64,000 nucleotides of DNA from a virus: IMG/VR virus record IMGVR_UViG_3300036893_000033, positions 30,888 to 94,887 of that record; one strand, written 5' to 3'. Shown in pieces: positions 8,001 through 17,028 of the stretch; within the stretch, counting starts at the first letter, position 1, and the number at the start of each line of letters is the position of its first letter. The position numbers and the translations under genes are program-made. The notes below the pieces were generated by a model. It searched no databases. It was not told the origin of the DNA and saw only the letters and a list, made by a program, of their open reading frames with translations.

Positions 8001-8229
8001 TGGTTTTCGGCGTTATCGGCTGTAATGCTGGTGGCCGCTCCCGTGACCCGCTGAACTTCCCATCGATCCATCCCATCACGATTCGCGTCAATGTCGATGT
8101 CAAGACCATCGGTCTGCTCATCTCAGGAACGAATCGCAGATAGTTCCCGGTTCCGTCCGCAAGCAGCGACTGGATGCGCTCCATGTCTCGTTGAGTGGGG
8201 ATGTCGCGGTTGCTGAGCAGGATGGTCAT
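7990..8229 (-). CDS. Hypothetical protein, last gene of antisense island
   Basis: A 79-residue protein with no recognised domain. Its ATG overlaps the stop of the HslV-like gene by four bases. Its end overlaps the portal-fusion end by 11 bases, convergently. Confidence 0.5.
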   Translation of the reverse strand: MTILLSNRDIPTQRDMERIQSLLADGTGNYLRFVPEMSRPMVLTSTLTRIVMGWIDGKFSGSRERPPALQPITPKTTTS

Positions 8230-8759
8230 ATACTCTCCACCACAAACGGCCCCCGCACCATGCAGTTATGCCGCTCCGCAGCCTGAAGCGCGACCGTTAT
8301 CCGCGCCGCTGGCTCCATCCCATGCGTAGCAAACAACGCCCCACGCGCCAGTGCATGTCCCGACCCGCAGGCGTCGTACCCGTCCAGCGGTTCCTCCACC
8401 TGATAATCGCCATCAATGAGAAACAGTCTTCCCTGATAGCCGATCAGGAACGTCCCTCCGCTCTCGACTTCCTTGTCCTTCGAAGCCATACCGGCCTCCT
8501 TCAGGCAGGCTCGCACCGCATCCACGAACGTCGTCACCATGTAGGAAAAAATCTCCTGATCGTGGCGCTCTGGCGGTTGGAATTTGTAACGGAGAACCTG
8601 CCCCATGCGGAAGCTGGAGGTGAACCCGAACAGGAAGTCTCCGTTGCGGAATATCTTCGGGTCGGCACGGAGCGTTAAATCTGGACCACAGGAACCCGCG
8701 CTGTCGCCGCCGATCCAGACCCTGCCGTCTGTGTGGATGAAGCCTGCTATGGCGGTCAA
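8226..8759 (-). CDS. HslV-like (proteasome-type) Ntn hydrolase
   Basis: A 177-residue protein, the length of HslV. After Met removal it starts with Thr (TAIAGF), then GRVWIGGDSAG with the conserved Asp at 19, a Lys in DPKIF, and GSGHALARGALFAT matching the GSGG-A-AA-AL segment of HslV. These are the features of a threonine peptidase ring. No HslU unfoldase is visible. It is third in a coupled antisense island facing the head genes, next to the prohead protease. Possible roles: processing of head proteins, or attack on host proteins with the host's HslU. Confidence 0.8.
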   Translation of the reverse strand: MTAIAGFIHTDGRVWIGGDSAGSCGPDLTLRADPKIFRNGDFLFGFTSSFRMGQVLRYKFQPPERHDQEIFSYMVTTFVDAVRACLKEAGMASKDKEVESGGTFLIGYQGRLFLIDGDYQVEEPLDGYDACGSGHALARGALFATHGMEPAARITVALQAAERHNCMVRGPFVVESI

Positions 8760-9013
8760 TCAGCGGACCCCATGAACCTCGGGGCCAGCGGTTCCGTGGC
8801 TGGCTTCAGTCCCAGCGCCGACCCCTCCGCAGTAAATCGCTTGTCCCGCTCAGCCAACAGCGCGTCCGCACGCTCAGCGGCAAGCTGCGCAGAGCGATCC
8901 TTGACATTGTCTAGCATTTCCCCGTTCGGACCTACCCTAATGAAGGTGCATTCTGAGGCGTGCGCAGCGAACCTATCCCACGCCTGCTGGCGGGCGATGT
9001 CGAAGTCGGTCAC
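8756..9013 (-). CDS. Hypothetical protein of antisense island
   Basis: Eighty-five residues; mainly helical and rich in Ala, Arg and Asp/Glu (SAQLAAERADALLAERDKR, a short coiled coil). Four-base overlaps tie it to the HTH gene before it and the HslV-like gene after it. Confidence 0.55.
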   Translation of the reverse strand: MTDFDIARQQAWDRFAAHASECTFIRVGPNGEMLDNVKDRSAQLAAERADALLAERDKRFTAEGSALGLKPATEPLAPRFMGSAD

Positions 9014-9216
9014 CTGCCACCGCCCCCTTCAATAAAAGCGTCCACGTCTTCTGGTCTGTAGCGAACGGACGCGCCGATCTTGATGAATTTCGGGGGCATG
9101 TCGAGCCTCCGTCTCTTCCTGATCGCAGCAAGCGAGAGGCACAGCAAGTCCGACACTTCTTCCTCTGTCATCAGACGCCACGACCTCGTCTTTCCTGGTT
9201 CTCCCGTCTTCGCCAT
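9010..9216 (-). CDS. Helix-turn-helix (AlpA/excisionase-like) regulator
   Basis: A 68-residue protein; start chosen at MAKTGEPG. The core LMTEEEVSDLLCLSLAAIRKRRR followed by a wing (FIKIGASVRYRPEDVDAFIE) is the winged-helix layout of the HTH_17/AlpA excisionase family. It is the promoter-proximal gene of the four-gene antisense island and probably controls it. Confidence 0.75.
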   Translation of the reverse strand: MAKTGEPGKTRSWRLMTEEEVSDLLCLSLAAIRKRRRLDMPPKFIKIGASVRYRPEDVDAFIEGGGGR

Positions 9217-9327
9217 TAACAACAGCCTACCAAAAATGAGATACACGCCGCTACTGGTGGTTATGTATGAATGTCATTTTTACGGCACTTGCCTGGGAAT
9301 AACATCGCATGACAACACTAAACATTG

Positions 9328-11199
9328 ATGAAGGAATTTCGCAAGACAGTCACCATCACCGACGTTGTTGACGGACCCGATGGACTCGCGACCGCTTACG
9401 GGATCATGACCGCCGAAAAGGTGGACAAGGATAACGAGCGCTGCATCTACGACTGGCAGGTGCCTTTAACGAAGGCTTGGTCGAACGAAATATTTGAGTC
9501 CACCACGCTGGCAGGTCAAGAGCCGTCCCTCGGAAACGTTCGCCTCATGCACGCTGGCGTGATTGCCGGGAAGGTCCAGAAGATGGACTTCGACGACGCC
9601 GCAAAGGCCATTAAGATCGGTGCTCAGGCCGCTAACGCTGAGATCAGCGACATGCTGCGGCGAGGCTTGGTCACTGGATTTTCTCAGGCCGGGCGCTACA
9701 CCAAGAAGTCTACAATTTGTTGCTCTGCCGATCCACAGGAAGACGAAAAAACGGGCGTAGTGTCGTGCAGTAAGTGCAAAAAGGCAAACCCCGTTGTGGA
9801 CTACGCAGCCAAAATCTCCGAAGTCTCCTTCGTAGACAACCCCTGCCTCGACGCCGCCCACTTCGACTCCGTGAAGTCCGCCAGTTTCCGTTACCAGAAA
9901 GCAAACGGCTCCAGCGAGATGCGCAAGTTCTCCGTGGACGTACAGAAGTCCGAAAAAACCAAGCGAGTAGCCGGTGAAGACCTCCCCGCCAGCGCCTTCG
10001 CCTACGTAGGCGACGAAACCGACACGGGCACCTGGAAGTTCCCGATCAAATTCTCAACCCCGGCGTTAACGAAGTCCCATCTCCGCAACGCACTGGCCCG
10101 CTTCGACCAGGCCAAAGGCATCCCCGAATCCGAACGCGAGACCGTGAAGGCGAAAATAACCGCCGCCGCCCGCGCCGCAGGCATCGAGGTGTCCGCCGAC
10201 AAGATGGTCGCAGCGGTAACGGCGAAATTCTCGGAAGCAGTCACCAGGAGCGCGGCGAAGCACAACCTTAAAAAGGGGCTGTACGACGTATCCCGCTTCG
10301 CACAGATCCTTCAGGATCTCGCGTACCTCTGGCGGTCCAGCATCGCCGAAGAGGAGTACGAGGGTGACGACTCCGAAATGCCCGATATGCTCCGCGATCA
10401 CGTGGAGCAGTTGGCCGACAGTCTCGTAACGATGTGCGCCGAAGAGGCCGCAGAGCTGATTCCCGCTGCTAAAGCAGTCATACCGGTGGCTACCAAGACC
10501 GCCGAACCCAACACAGGAGCAAAAAAAATGAACGAAGAAATGCTGAAGGCGGCGAAAAAGGGTCTCGCGGCTCACTTCAAGAAAATGGGCGCGCACTTCG
10601 GAAAGTGCGCCGACATGCACGAAAAAATGGCAGCGTCTCATGGCGAGATGAAGGAAGCATGCAAGGCCATGATGGAGCACCACAAGGGCGAGGTAGGCAA
10701 GGCCGACGGCGAAACCTCGGCTGGCCCCAAGGCGCAGATGGCGTTCTGCAAGGCGCAGATGGAACACCACACCGATAAGGAAGCTCACCACGAAAAAATG
10801 GGCAAGGCCATGGACGCGATGGCCGATCACGCGCACGCAATGGCGAGCGGCATGGACTACGACTCCGACGCTGGTAAGGCTGCTCTCGCACAGGTCTGCA
10901 AAGACGTGGACGCTGAGATGGCAAAGTCCGCTGAGCCGGATGTCGCCGCCGCCGTGAGTGAGGCGATCAAGGGCATGCAGAAGGGGTACGACGCGAAGAT
11001 TGACGCGCTGACCGCACTGGTTGACAAACTCACCGCAGTCGGCACGCCCAACAATCCGGTGCTCCCCATCGGCCAGGCGGTCAAGGGTACTGGCACGGAC
11101 GGATTCCCTCGCGGAGTTGGACTGCAACTGATCAAGCGTGACGGCAGCGGAACTCCGACGTCGGAACCCGACGCCGAAGACGGATCGGTCGGGCTTTAA
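9328..11199 (+). CDS. Prohead protease fused to scaffold (XkdF-like)
   Basis: A 623-residue protein; ATG at 9328 preferred over the TTG before it. The N-terminal about 185 residues resemble XkdF-type prohead proteases: catalytic His in RLMHAG (residue 75) and Ser in TGFSQAG (residue 119), with an inserted zinc-knuckle segment (ICCSAD...CSKC). A DUF6582-like segment follows (LPASAFAYVGD...HLRNALARFDQAKG). From residue 402 the scaffold part is helical and very rich in His, Met, Cys and Lys. It directs capsid assembly and clips head proteins. Confidence 0.82.
   Translation: MKEFRKTVTITDVVDGPDGLATAYGIMTAEKVDKDNERCIYDWQVPLTKAWSNEIFESTTLAGQEPSLGNVRLMHAGVIAGKVQKMDFDDAAKAIKIGAQAANAEISDMLRRGLVTGFSQAGRYTKKSTICCSADPQEDEKTGVVSCSKCKKANPVVDYAAKISEVSFVDNPCLDAAHFDSVKSASFRYQKANGSSEMRKFSVDVQKSEKTKRVAGEDLPASAFAYVGDETDTGTWKFPIKFSTPALTKSHLRNALARFDQAKGIPESERETVKAKITAAARAAGIEVSADKMVAAVTAKFSEAVTRSAAKHNLKKGLYDVSRFAQILQDLAYLWRSSIAEEEYEGDDSEMPDMLRDHVEQLADSLVTMCAEEAAELIPAAKAVIPVATKTAEPNTGAKKMNEEMLKAAKKGLAAHFKKMGAHFGKCADMHEKMAASHGEMKEACKAMMEHHKGEVGKADGETSAGPKAQMAFCKAQMEHHTDKEAHHEKMGKAMDAMADHAHAMASGMDYDSDAGKAALAQVCKDVDAEMAKSAEPDVAAAVSEAIKGMQKGYDAKIDALTALVDKLTAVGTPNNPVLPIGQAVKGTGTDGFPRGVGLQLIKRDGSGTPTSEPDAEDGSVGL
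10528..11199 (+). CDS. Nested in-frame scaffold protein
   Basis: Internal ATG (codon 402 of the protease) preceded by AGGAG and eight A residues, a strong ribosome site inside the gene. The 223-residue product would be free scaffold, as lambda Nu3 is made inside gene C. It contains a His/Met-rich repeat region (MGAHFGKCADMHEKMAASH, MEHHTDKEAHHEKMG). The A8 run could also allow slippage. Confidence 0.6.
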   Translation: MNEEMLKAAKKGLAAHFKKMGAHFGKCADMHEKMAASHGEMKEACKAMMEHHKGEVGKADGETSAGPKAQMAFCKAQMEHHTDKEAHHEKMGKAMDAMADHAHAMASGMDYDSDAGKAALAQVCKDVDAEMAKSAEPDVAAAVSEAIKGMQKGYDAKIDALTALVDKLTAVGTPNNPVLPIGQAVKGTGTDGFPRGVGLQLIKRDGSGTPTSEPDAEDGSVGL

Positions 11200-11239
11200 A
11201 ATTCGGGCTGTCAACTAGGCCAATAAAACAGGAGAAAAT

Positions 11240-13093
11240 ATGAGCCGCATGATGATTAAGGCTGGGGCGACACTCGACGACAACGGGTACAAAACCCTAA
11301 GCAACTGGACGGCGAACTTCTACAAGAAGTCGCTGCGCAACTACCTGGAGCACGGCGAAAAGACCACGTTTGAGGCCGACATCCTCAAGTACAAGCGCGG
11401 TCGCAGCAGCCACTGCGCCTACGGCCCCGTCACCGAGATGCAGCCCATGCCGGGGACGCAGCAGAAGTGGGAGCAACTGGAAACCGAGAAGTTCGCGCGC
11501 TTCGAGTTCGCGAGCAAGATTATCCAGAAGATGTTCCACCACCAGAACAAGGAGTTCGGGCTGGAGAAATCGGGAGGCGTCACCAGCGCCCTCGGCTTCA
11601 ACTTCTACGATCTCCGTGGACCGGCTCTCATCCTGGCCCCCATCAACGTACCGTTCCGCAACTCCATCCCGCGCGTGGGCCGCGTCAACGACGGCTACGG
11701 TACCGCGGCGAACTGGAAGGCGTCCCGTAACCTCGGGCAGAACTACGGCGGCGTGGCCGAAGGTCAGCGCAACGCGACACAAACTCCCGACGAGATCGAC
11801 TACACCGCGACGTACAAGCAGATCGGTAATGAGCGTGCGGTGACGACCTCGGCGGAATTCGCGTCTGAAGGTTACAGCGCACAGCTTGGCGATGAGCATG
11901 TTCGCGGCATGTTGTCCCTGTGGCTCTCAGAAGAGGCCATTAACATCCACGGCAACAGCGGCACGGCGGCCACCGGCGGCTACGCGCTCGGTACGGCAAC
12001 CACGCCTACCATCGCGACCGCGACCGGCACGTCCACCTTTGGCGGAGCAACTCCCGTATCTGTGGCTTGCGTGTATATGACCGCCATGGGTAACCCCTCG
12101 AACAATCAGTACGGTTACATGACCAATCTTGTCGCGAACGCCAACACGGTCACTGGTGGCCTGGTACCCAATACCGTTCGCACAAACGCCGACGGATCGG
12201 TTATCACCGTACCCGGCGGCATCAGCGCCATCAGCGCGATGTCCTCGGTTGTAACTCCCAGCGGCACTACTCAGGTAGCCGTGGCCACCGTCCCTGCTGG
12301 CACGAAGGGTGTCTATGGATACGCCTGGTACGTGAACGTCACCGACGCCTCCGCGCCGTCGCTTGCAAACGCCAAGCTGGCCGCGATTACTCAGTTCCCT
12401 ACTTACACGATCACCTCTGCCACTATTGCTGGCACGCAAACCGGTAACGCCACTGGCCTCAATACCGACAACAGCTACAGCCAGTACGACTACACCGGGT
12501 TGATGGGATTTGCGGCGGGCACCGCTGGTTCTTACTACAAGGATCTCGGCGGCGGAACCCTCACCCCCACCAAGACAGGCAAGATCGTTGAGATCGAGAC
12601 CGCCCTCCAGACCATGTACCTGAACTACCAGACCGGCATCAATGCCATCTGGGGTTCGCAGGACGCCATCGAAGCCGTTGACCTTGCTTCCCGCTGGGGT
12701 GGGTCGAACGGACAGGCGCAGCAGTTCTTCTTTAACGGCGGCGCTGGCGAAGGTGGCCGCAATCTGGTTGTCGCCGGCTACGCGGTGACCGGTTACCAGT
12801 CGCGGTACGCTGCCGCTAACGAACTTGGCGCGCAGGTGATCCCGCTGCGCATCCACCCGATGATCCCTCCGGGCACGCTGTTCTTCGATATTTCGGAACT
12901 GCCTGCCGGGTATGAGAACAGCCGCCTGCCGTACCTCCGGGCGATGCTCACGCGGCGCGATTACCACTCCTACGAATGGCCGATGGTCACCCGCCAGTGG
13001 ACGTTCGGAACCTACGCGGAACAGGTGCTGGCGCACAATATGCCCTGGAGTTGCGGGGTAATCACCGGCATTGCCGGCGCGAACCTGAGTTAA
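11240..13093 (+). CDS. Major capsid protein
   Basis: A 617-residue protein behind a clean ribosome site (ACAGGAGAAAAT), immediately after the protease-scaffold gene, the standard place for the shell protein. It is large for an HK97-type fold; residues about 235-420 are Ala/Gly/Thr/Ser-rich beta sequence that looks like an inserted surface domain. The C-terminal part (IPLRIHPMIPPGTLFFDISELP) fits the capsid axial domain. Call is from position, size and composition. Confidence 0.75.
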   Translation: MSRMMIKAGATLDDNGYKTLSNWTANFYKKSLRNYLEHGEKTTFEADILKYKRGRSSHCAYGPVTEMQPMPGTQQKWEQLETEKFARFEFASKIIQKMFHHQNKEFGLEKSGGVTSALGFNFYDLRGPALILAPINVPFRNSIPRVGRVNDGYGTAANWKASRNLGQNYGGVAEGQRNATQTPDEIDYTATYKQIGNERAVTTSAEFASEGYSAQLGDEHVRGMLSLWLSEEAINIHGNSGTAATGGYALGTATTPTIATATGTSTFGGATPVSVACVYMTAMGNPSNNQYGYMTNLVANANTVTGGLVPNTVRTNADGSVITVPGGISAISAMSSVVTPSGTTQVAVATVPAGTKGVYGYAWYVNVTDASAPSLANAKLAAITQFPTYTITSATIAGTQTGNATGLNTDNSYSQYDYTGLMGFAAGTAGSYYKDLGGGTLTPTKTGKIVEIETALQTMYLNYQTGINAIWGSQDAIEAVDLASRWGGSNGQAQQFFFNGGAGEGGRNLVVAGYAVTGYQSRYAAANELGAQVIPLRIHPMIPPGTLFFDISELPAGYENSRLPYLRAMLTRRDYHSYEWPMVTRQWTFGTYAEQVLAHNMPWSCGVITGIAGANLS

Positions 13094-13125
13094 CGGTCGG
13101 TAACTGACATACAAGGAGAACGAAC

Positions 13126-14481
13126 ATGCCGACACCAACCCCGAATCTTCAGGTAACGCCGCCGGAAACTCTCGGCGCACTCCAGTCGCAACTGGTTAAC
13201 GCTCTGGCCGCCGACGAGGCCGTAGCGGTAACCACGGTAGCCGGCGGATCTCAGACCCTACAGGGGGCAACGCTCAACACGAAAGTGCTGGCGACCCCTG
13301 GCGCTCCGACCATTACGACTTCCGGCACCGCAGGCGCAACGACCTACACCTACAAGGTCGTTGCTAAGATCGGCGCGGCCCCGCTGGGCCGCCCCACCGC
13401 CGCCTCCGCCGCAGGGTCCACCACCACCGGCAACGCAACGCTGTCGGCCAGTAACTTCAACATCGTCACCTTCACCTGTGTGCCGTATGCCACCAGCTAC
13501 GACATCTACCGCACCGCTGGTGGCTCGGCGCAGGGCAAGATCGCGAACGTCCTCCAGCCCGCTGCGGTGGTCGCGCAATTCCCGACCAGCCTCAGCTACC
13601 AGACCACCGCCACCACCGCTGTCCTGAACGACACCGGGCTGGCGGGCGACAGCAGCACAGCGCCCACGGTGAACCTGACCGGTTCCTGTCAGAACGACAC
13701 TCACGGCGACGTGAATGTGGTCGCACTATCAGCGCCTTATAACCTGGCGGTAGCAAATGCCGGTACGGCTGGGTCTACGGCTTACACCTATGTCGTATCC
13801 GCCGTTGATTCGGTCGGTGAGGTGCCATGCACGGGCGTGGCCACCGCCACAGGCAATGCCACACTGACCTCCGGCAACTCGAACCTGATTACCTGGAACG
13901 ACACCCCAGGCGCTCAGTACTACAACATCTACCGCAGCGCCTCTTCGGGCACGCCCGGCACGACCGGCTTGATCGGCACGGTATACCCGTCCGGTGCAGC
14001 GACCTACAGCTTCAGCGACACCGGCATCGCGGTCATCACAACCCGCGTGCCCACGACCAACACAACTGGCTCCGTCAAGGTTCCCGGCTCGATCTTCTGC
14101 TCCGGGCTGGTTCTTAACGGCCCCACGTCGGCGAACACGACCGCCGGTAACGCAGCCCTCACGGTCGCCAACATGCTGTCGAGCGTGCTCCTGCGCTCCG
14201 GCAGCACCACCCCGACCGATACCACCCCCACCGCCGCCGCCATCATCGGTGGACTGGCTGGTACGGCAGTGGCCAACACCGGCTGGTACTGGCTGGTAAG
14301 GAACGCTGGTTCGGGCACGCAGACGCTCGGACAGGCGGCGACGGGCATCACGTGGGCATCAACGCAGACGAACACGGTCGCGACCGTCAGCGGCCACCTG
14401 TTCTACATCTATCTGACGAATGTGACGCCTGGGTCCGAGGCGATCACGATTTACTCGGTCATCGGGTCAGTAGCGTACTAA
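13126..14481 (+). CDS. Ig-like capsid decoration protein (probable)
   Basis: A 451-residue protein with strong ribosome site AAGGAGAACGAAC. Two Ig/fibronectin-like units are visible: each has a YTYKVVA or YTYVVSA strand and a YDIYRT or YNIYRS strand. The Ala/Thr/Gly-rich C-terminus could be the shell-binding or trimer part. It is directly after the capsid gene and closed by a terminator, so decoration or head fibre is the best guess. Confidence 0.6.
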   Translation: MPTPTPNLQVTPPETLGALQSQLVNALAADEAVAVTTVAGGSQTLQGATLNTKVLATPGAPTITTSGTAGATTYTYKVVAKIGAAPLGRPTAASAAGSTTTGNATLSASNFNIVTFTCVPYATSYDIYRTAGGSAQGKIANVLQPAAVVAQFPTSLSYQTTATTAVLNDTGLAGDSSTAPTVNLTGSCQNDTHGDVNVVALSAPYNLAVANAGTAGSTAYTYVVSAVDSVGEVPCTGVATATGNATLTSGNSNLITWNDTPGAQYYNIYRSASSGTPGTTGLIGTVYPSGAATYSFSDTGIAVITTRVPTTNTTGSVKVPGSIFCSGLVLNGPTSANTTAGNAALTVANMLSSVLLRSGSTTPTDTTPTAAAIIGGLAGTAVANTGWYWLVRNAGSGTQTLGQAATGITWASTQTNTVATVSGHLFYIYLTNVTPGSEAITIYSVIGSVAY

Positions 14482-14537
14482 GGCAGGCTGGAGCGATTCC
14501 CACGGCGCGGGGCAATAATTCCTGGCAGTGGTTTCCC

Positions 14538-14577
14538 GGCGCGGGATTGGGGCAACCCGCCCGCGCCGTTAGTTTTT
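14538..14577 (+). terminator. Intrinsic terminator after capsid block
   Basis: GGCGCGGG (14538-14545) pairs with CCCGCGCC (14560-14567), followed by GTTAGTTTTTA. An upstream GGCGCGGGG copy could pair alternatively, as in an attenuator. It separates highly expressed capsid genes from the connector genes. Confidence 0.7.
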
Positions 14578-14622
14578 ATGATGTCCAGACTCTGGACAGG
14601 TTAAGCGAGATGGCAGTAAGGT

Positions 14623-15492
14623 ATGGCAGCAATCGACCTCACCACGACAGCATCGGTTCGCGGGTACCTCAGCATCACAGCCGGGGCCAGTGCCGGTGCG
14701 CCGCCCGTCATTGCTACCACCATCGCCGCGCCCATCGCTGCCGGAATCCACACAGTTACGCCGCTTAGTATGCAGAATATCGCCGTCAACACCGTTCTTC
14801 AGATTGACGTGGGAATGTCACAGGAGTACGTCCAGGTGACCGGCATCACGGGCACTACATTCACGGCCAGTTTCGCGCTGCCGCACGCGGCGACCCCGGT
14901 GCCGGTCGCGGATGTCACCGACTCCGTGATCGCGGGGATGATTTCCGACGCCTCTCAGATTTTTCTGGAGCGGATCGGGGTGGCATCGCTCAACTCCGTC
15001 AATACGTTCAATGAGACGTACGACGGCAACGGGACTTCGACTCTTTTTCTGCGTCAGCGGCCTATTGTGTCGATCACGCAGCTCATGGTTAACACCGTGA
15101 TCGTGCCGCAGTCCACGCAGGTGAATATCCCGGGCTGGGTTGTGGCGGACGATGCGGCCAGGCTAATTATCCGCCCCGCTGGCCTGCCGTGGGGCCAAGG
15201 CTGGAACGGTGGCGTCGGAATCTACCGCCAGGGGTACGCAGGCTGGGGCTGGGCGTACCAGCAGGGAATCCAGAACATTCAGGTGTCGTATACGGCTGGC
15301 TACACGATGACGCCGTGGGACATCCAGCAGAAGGTTACGCAGTTGGTGGCGATCAACTATAAGCGCCGCGACTGGATCGACCAGCAGAGCCAGGTATTGC
15401 AGGGGGCGGGCAATATCCGCTACCGGGACTGGGAGTTTCCGCCTGAGGTTGAGAACTGCATTCGGCGGTACATGCGAAGGAGCTTGAATTAA
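14623..15492 (+). CDS. Head-tail connector (adaptor) protein
   Basis: A 289-residue protein. The C-terminal part (WDIQQKVTQLVAINYKRRDWIDQ ... FPPEVENCIRRYMRR) is helical with the pattern of gp6/gp15-type adaptor proteins, while the middle is beta-rich (VTPLSMQNIAVNTVLQIDVGMSQEYVQVTGI). Place between capsid block and tail completion supports the call. The N-terminal extra domain is not identified. Confidence 0.65.
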   Translation: MAAIDLTTTASVRGYLSITAGASAGAPPVIATTIAAPIAAGIHTVTPLSMQNIAVNTVLQIDVGMSQEYVQVTGITGTTFTASFALPHAATPVPVADVTDSVIAGMISDASQIFLERIGVASLNSVNTFNETYDGNGTSTLFLRQRPIVSITQLMVNTVIVPQSTQVNIPGWVVADDAARLIIRPAGLPWGQGWNGGVGIYRQGYAGWGWAYQQGIQNIQVSYTAGYTMTPWDIQQKVTQLVAINYKRRDWIDQQSQVLQGAGNIRYRDWEFPPEVENCIRRYMRRSLN

Positions 15493-15981
15493 ATGAGTAA
15501 CAGCGTAAAGCGCTCCGTAACTAAGATCCTCGCCGCGCTGGCCGCATGCGTGGCCGTGGGCTACGTCATGGCGCAGACAACCTCCCCGCGCCCGGTCAAC
15601 AACGGCAGTCTTCAGTCGCGGCAGTTTGTAGTCACGAACCTCTCGCTGTGTACTTCAGCTAAGCCGTGCTATCCGACCGTGGCCGGAAATCCCAACCAGA
15701 AAGACACCGGGGACGTGTACTTCGGCCAGGCACTGAATAACGTTGCCTCCGCTGGGCAGGTAGTGGTCGGGACGGGAGCCTTCACGCTCGTCATAACCGA
15801 CGGCAATGGAACTGTCTGGATCAGCGCCCCGCAGACGGCGGCGGTGAGCGGCACGATCATGAATTCACTGGACAGCATGCACGGACTTTACATGCAGGGC
15901 GGTTTTACGGTTTACTGTTCGGACTCAGCGAGTGGCGCAAACTGCGCTGCCGGGCTTTTGCAGATCCAATACCAACGATAA
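15493..15981 (+). CDS. Sec-signal protein within the connector operon
   Basis: A 162-residue protein with a clear signal peptide (basic start, AALAACVAVGYVMAQ, cleavage likely after MA or AQ). The mature part is beta-rich with six Cys, suggesting disulfides and a periplasmic or outer location. It lies between the connector and gp10-like genes and its TAA overlaps the next ATG. Exported proteins are not expected here. Confidence 0.6.
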   Translation: MSNSVKRSVTKILAALAACVAVGYVMAQTTSPRPVNNGSLQSRQFVVTNLSLCTSAKPCYPTVAGNPNQKDTGDVYFGQALNNVASAGQVVVGTGAFTLVITDGNGTVWISAPQTAAVSGTIMNSLDSMHGLYMQGGFTVYCSDSASGANCAAGLLQIQYQR

Positions 15982-16523
15982 TGTCCCTGACTTATCAAAT
16001 CGACGCGCAGCTCCAATCCTTCACCGAGGCGAAGGCGGAGCAGTACTACGCCGCGCTGCGCACGAAGCTGGATTCGCTGAACGATCAGCTTCGGTCGAAG
16101 ATGATAGATAACCTTTCGGGCGCGGTCGTCCATGCGGTCAGCGGCAAAGCGGCGCGGTCGGTCGAGATGATCCCCTCCTCCACGTCAGGGACGCTCACTG
16201 AGGGCGCAGTGCAGGCAGGCGGCGGCCTTGCGCCGTACCTGAAGTATCAGGAACTTGGCACCGTGGGGCCGTACACGATCGCTCCTAAGTTCGCCACGCT
16301 GCCCGGTGAGAAATTCGCGAATTACCACGGGCGTATGGGAAAGCCTGTTGGCCAGCAGGCGGGCGTGCTCGCTTTCGTATGGAAAGGGCGGCAGGTTTTC
16401 TTCAAGAGCGTCATGCATCCCGGCCTCGATGCCAAGGAGCCGGTCAAGGAGGCGGCTATCGAGATGGCTCCTGTGATTGTGGCCGGAATCAAGGAAGTGG
16501 GGGCTGAGGTGTTCGCGTCATGA
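15981..16523 (+). CDS. Tail completion protein (HK97 gp10-like)
   Basis: A 180-residue protein of the size and order of HK97 gp10/minor tail completion proteins: N-terminal helix, then PYLKYQELGTVGPYTIAPK, a motif (Y-x-E-x-GT) typical of the family, then a basic strand and a C-terminal helix. It joins filled heads to tails. ATGA overlap with the tail terminator gene. Confidence 0.75.
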   Translation: MSLTYQIDAQLQSFTEAKAEQYYAALRTKLDSLNDQLRSKMIDNLSGAVVHAVSGKAARSVEMIPSSTSGTLTEGAVQAGGGLAPYLKYQELGTVGPYTIAPKFATLPGEKFANYHGRMGKPVGQQAGVLAFVWKGRQVFFKSVMHPGLDAKEPVKEAAIEMAPVIVAGIKEVGAEVFAS

Positions 16524-17005
16524 ACGTAAGTCGCGAGACCGTGGCGCTGGCATTCTACGGGCTGTTTAATCCGTCCGGGTTGAACGTTAACGGCGGACTG
16601 TTTACGACAGTCACCCGCACCTGGGATCTTCCGCAGCAACTCAGCCCGGAGCAGTTACCGGCAATCTACTGTATCGAGGATGACGAGGTTGACACCGAAG
16701 CCGAGCGTACCGGCGTCTGGAACCAGCAGGTTTACGTTTTGAAGTGGCGGCTGGCTGTAGTAGCGCAAATGCCCGGCAAGGATAGCGGCGTCACACCCAT
16801 GAGCGTTATCAACCCGATGATCGACGCGGTGGATGGAATCGGTGGCGTGGGCGGCATACGCGCGGGAACGCTGCCGGGCACGAATCAGACGCTGGGCGGG
16901 ATCGTCTCGAATGTATTCATCGACGGTCAGGTTATGAAGGTTCCGGGGTACCTGGGACAGTATGCTTTGGGTGTTATTCCGATCAGTATTTATACGGGGA
17001 TTTAA
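16520..17005 (+). CDS. Tail terminator protein (probable)
   Basis: A 161-residue protein between the gp10-like and tube genes, the usual slot of the gpU-like terminator that caps the tail. The sequence is beta-strand rich (QQVYVLKWRLAVVAQMP, GIVSNVFIDGQVMKVPGYLGQYALGVIPI). Call is mostly synteny. Confidence 0.65.
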   Translation: MNVSRETVALAFYGLFNPSGLNVNGGLFTTVTRTWDLPQQLSPEQLPAIYCIEDDEVDTEAERTGVWNQQVYVLKWRLAVVAQMPGKDSGVTPMSVINPMIDAVDGIGGVGGIRAGTLPGTNQTLGGIVSNVFIDGQVMKVPGYLGQYALGVIPISIYTGI

Positions 17006-17028
17006 GAGAGATTTAAGGAGAAAAGATT

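Noticed and set aside
10066-11214. Long antisense frame (382 codons) opposite the protease-scaffold gene
   Set aside because: Mirror of a GC-rich coding sequence; the product is His/Leu/Val low-quality sequence and the plus-strand gene has clear motifs and a ribosome site.
11927-13180. Antisense frame (417 codons) opposite the capsid gene
   Set aside because: Shadow of the capsid gene; no ribosome site, no domain, composition set by third-codon positions of the other strand.
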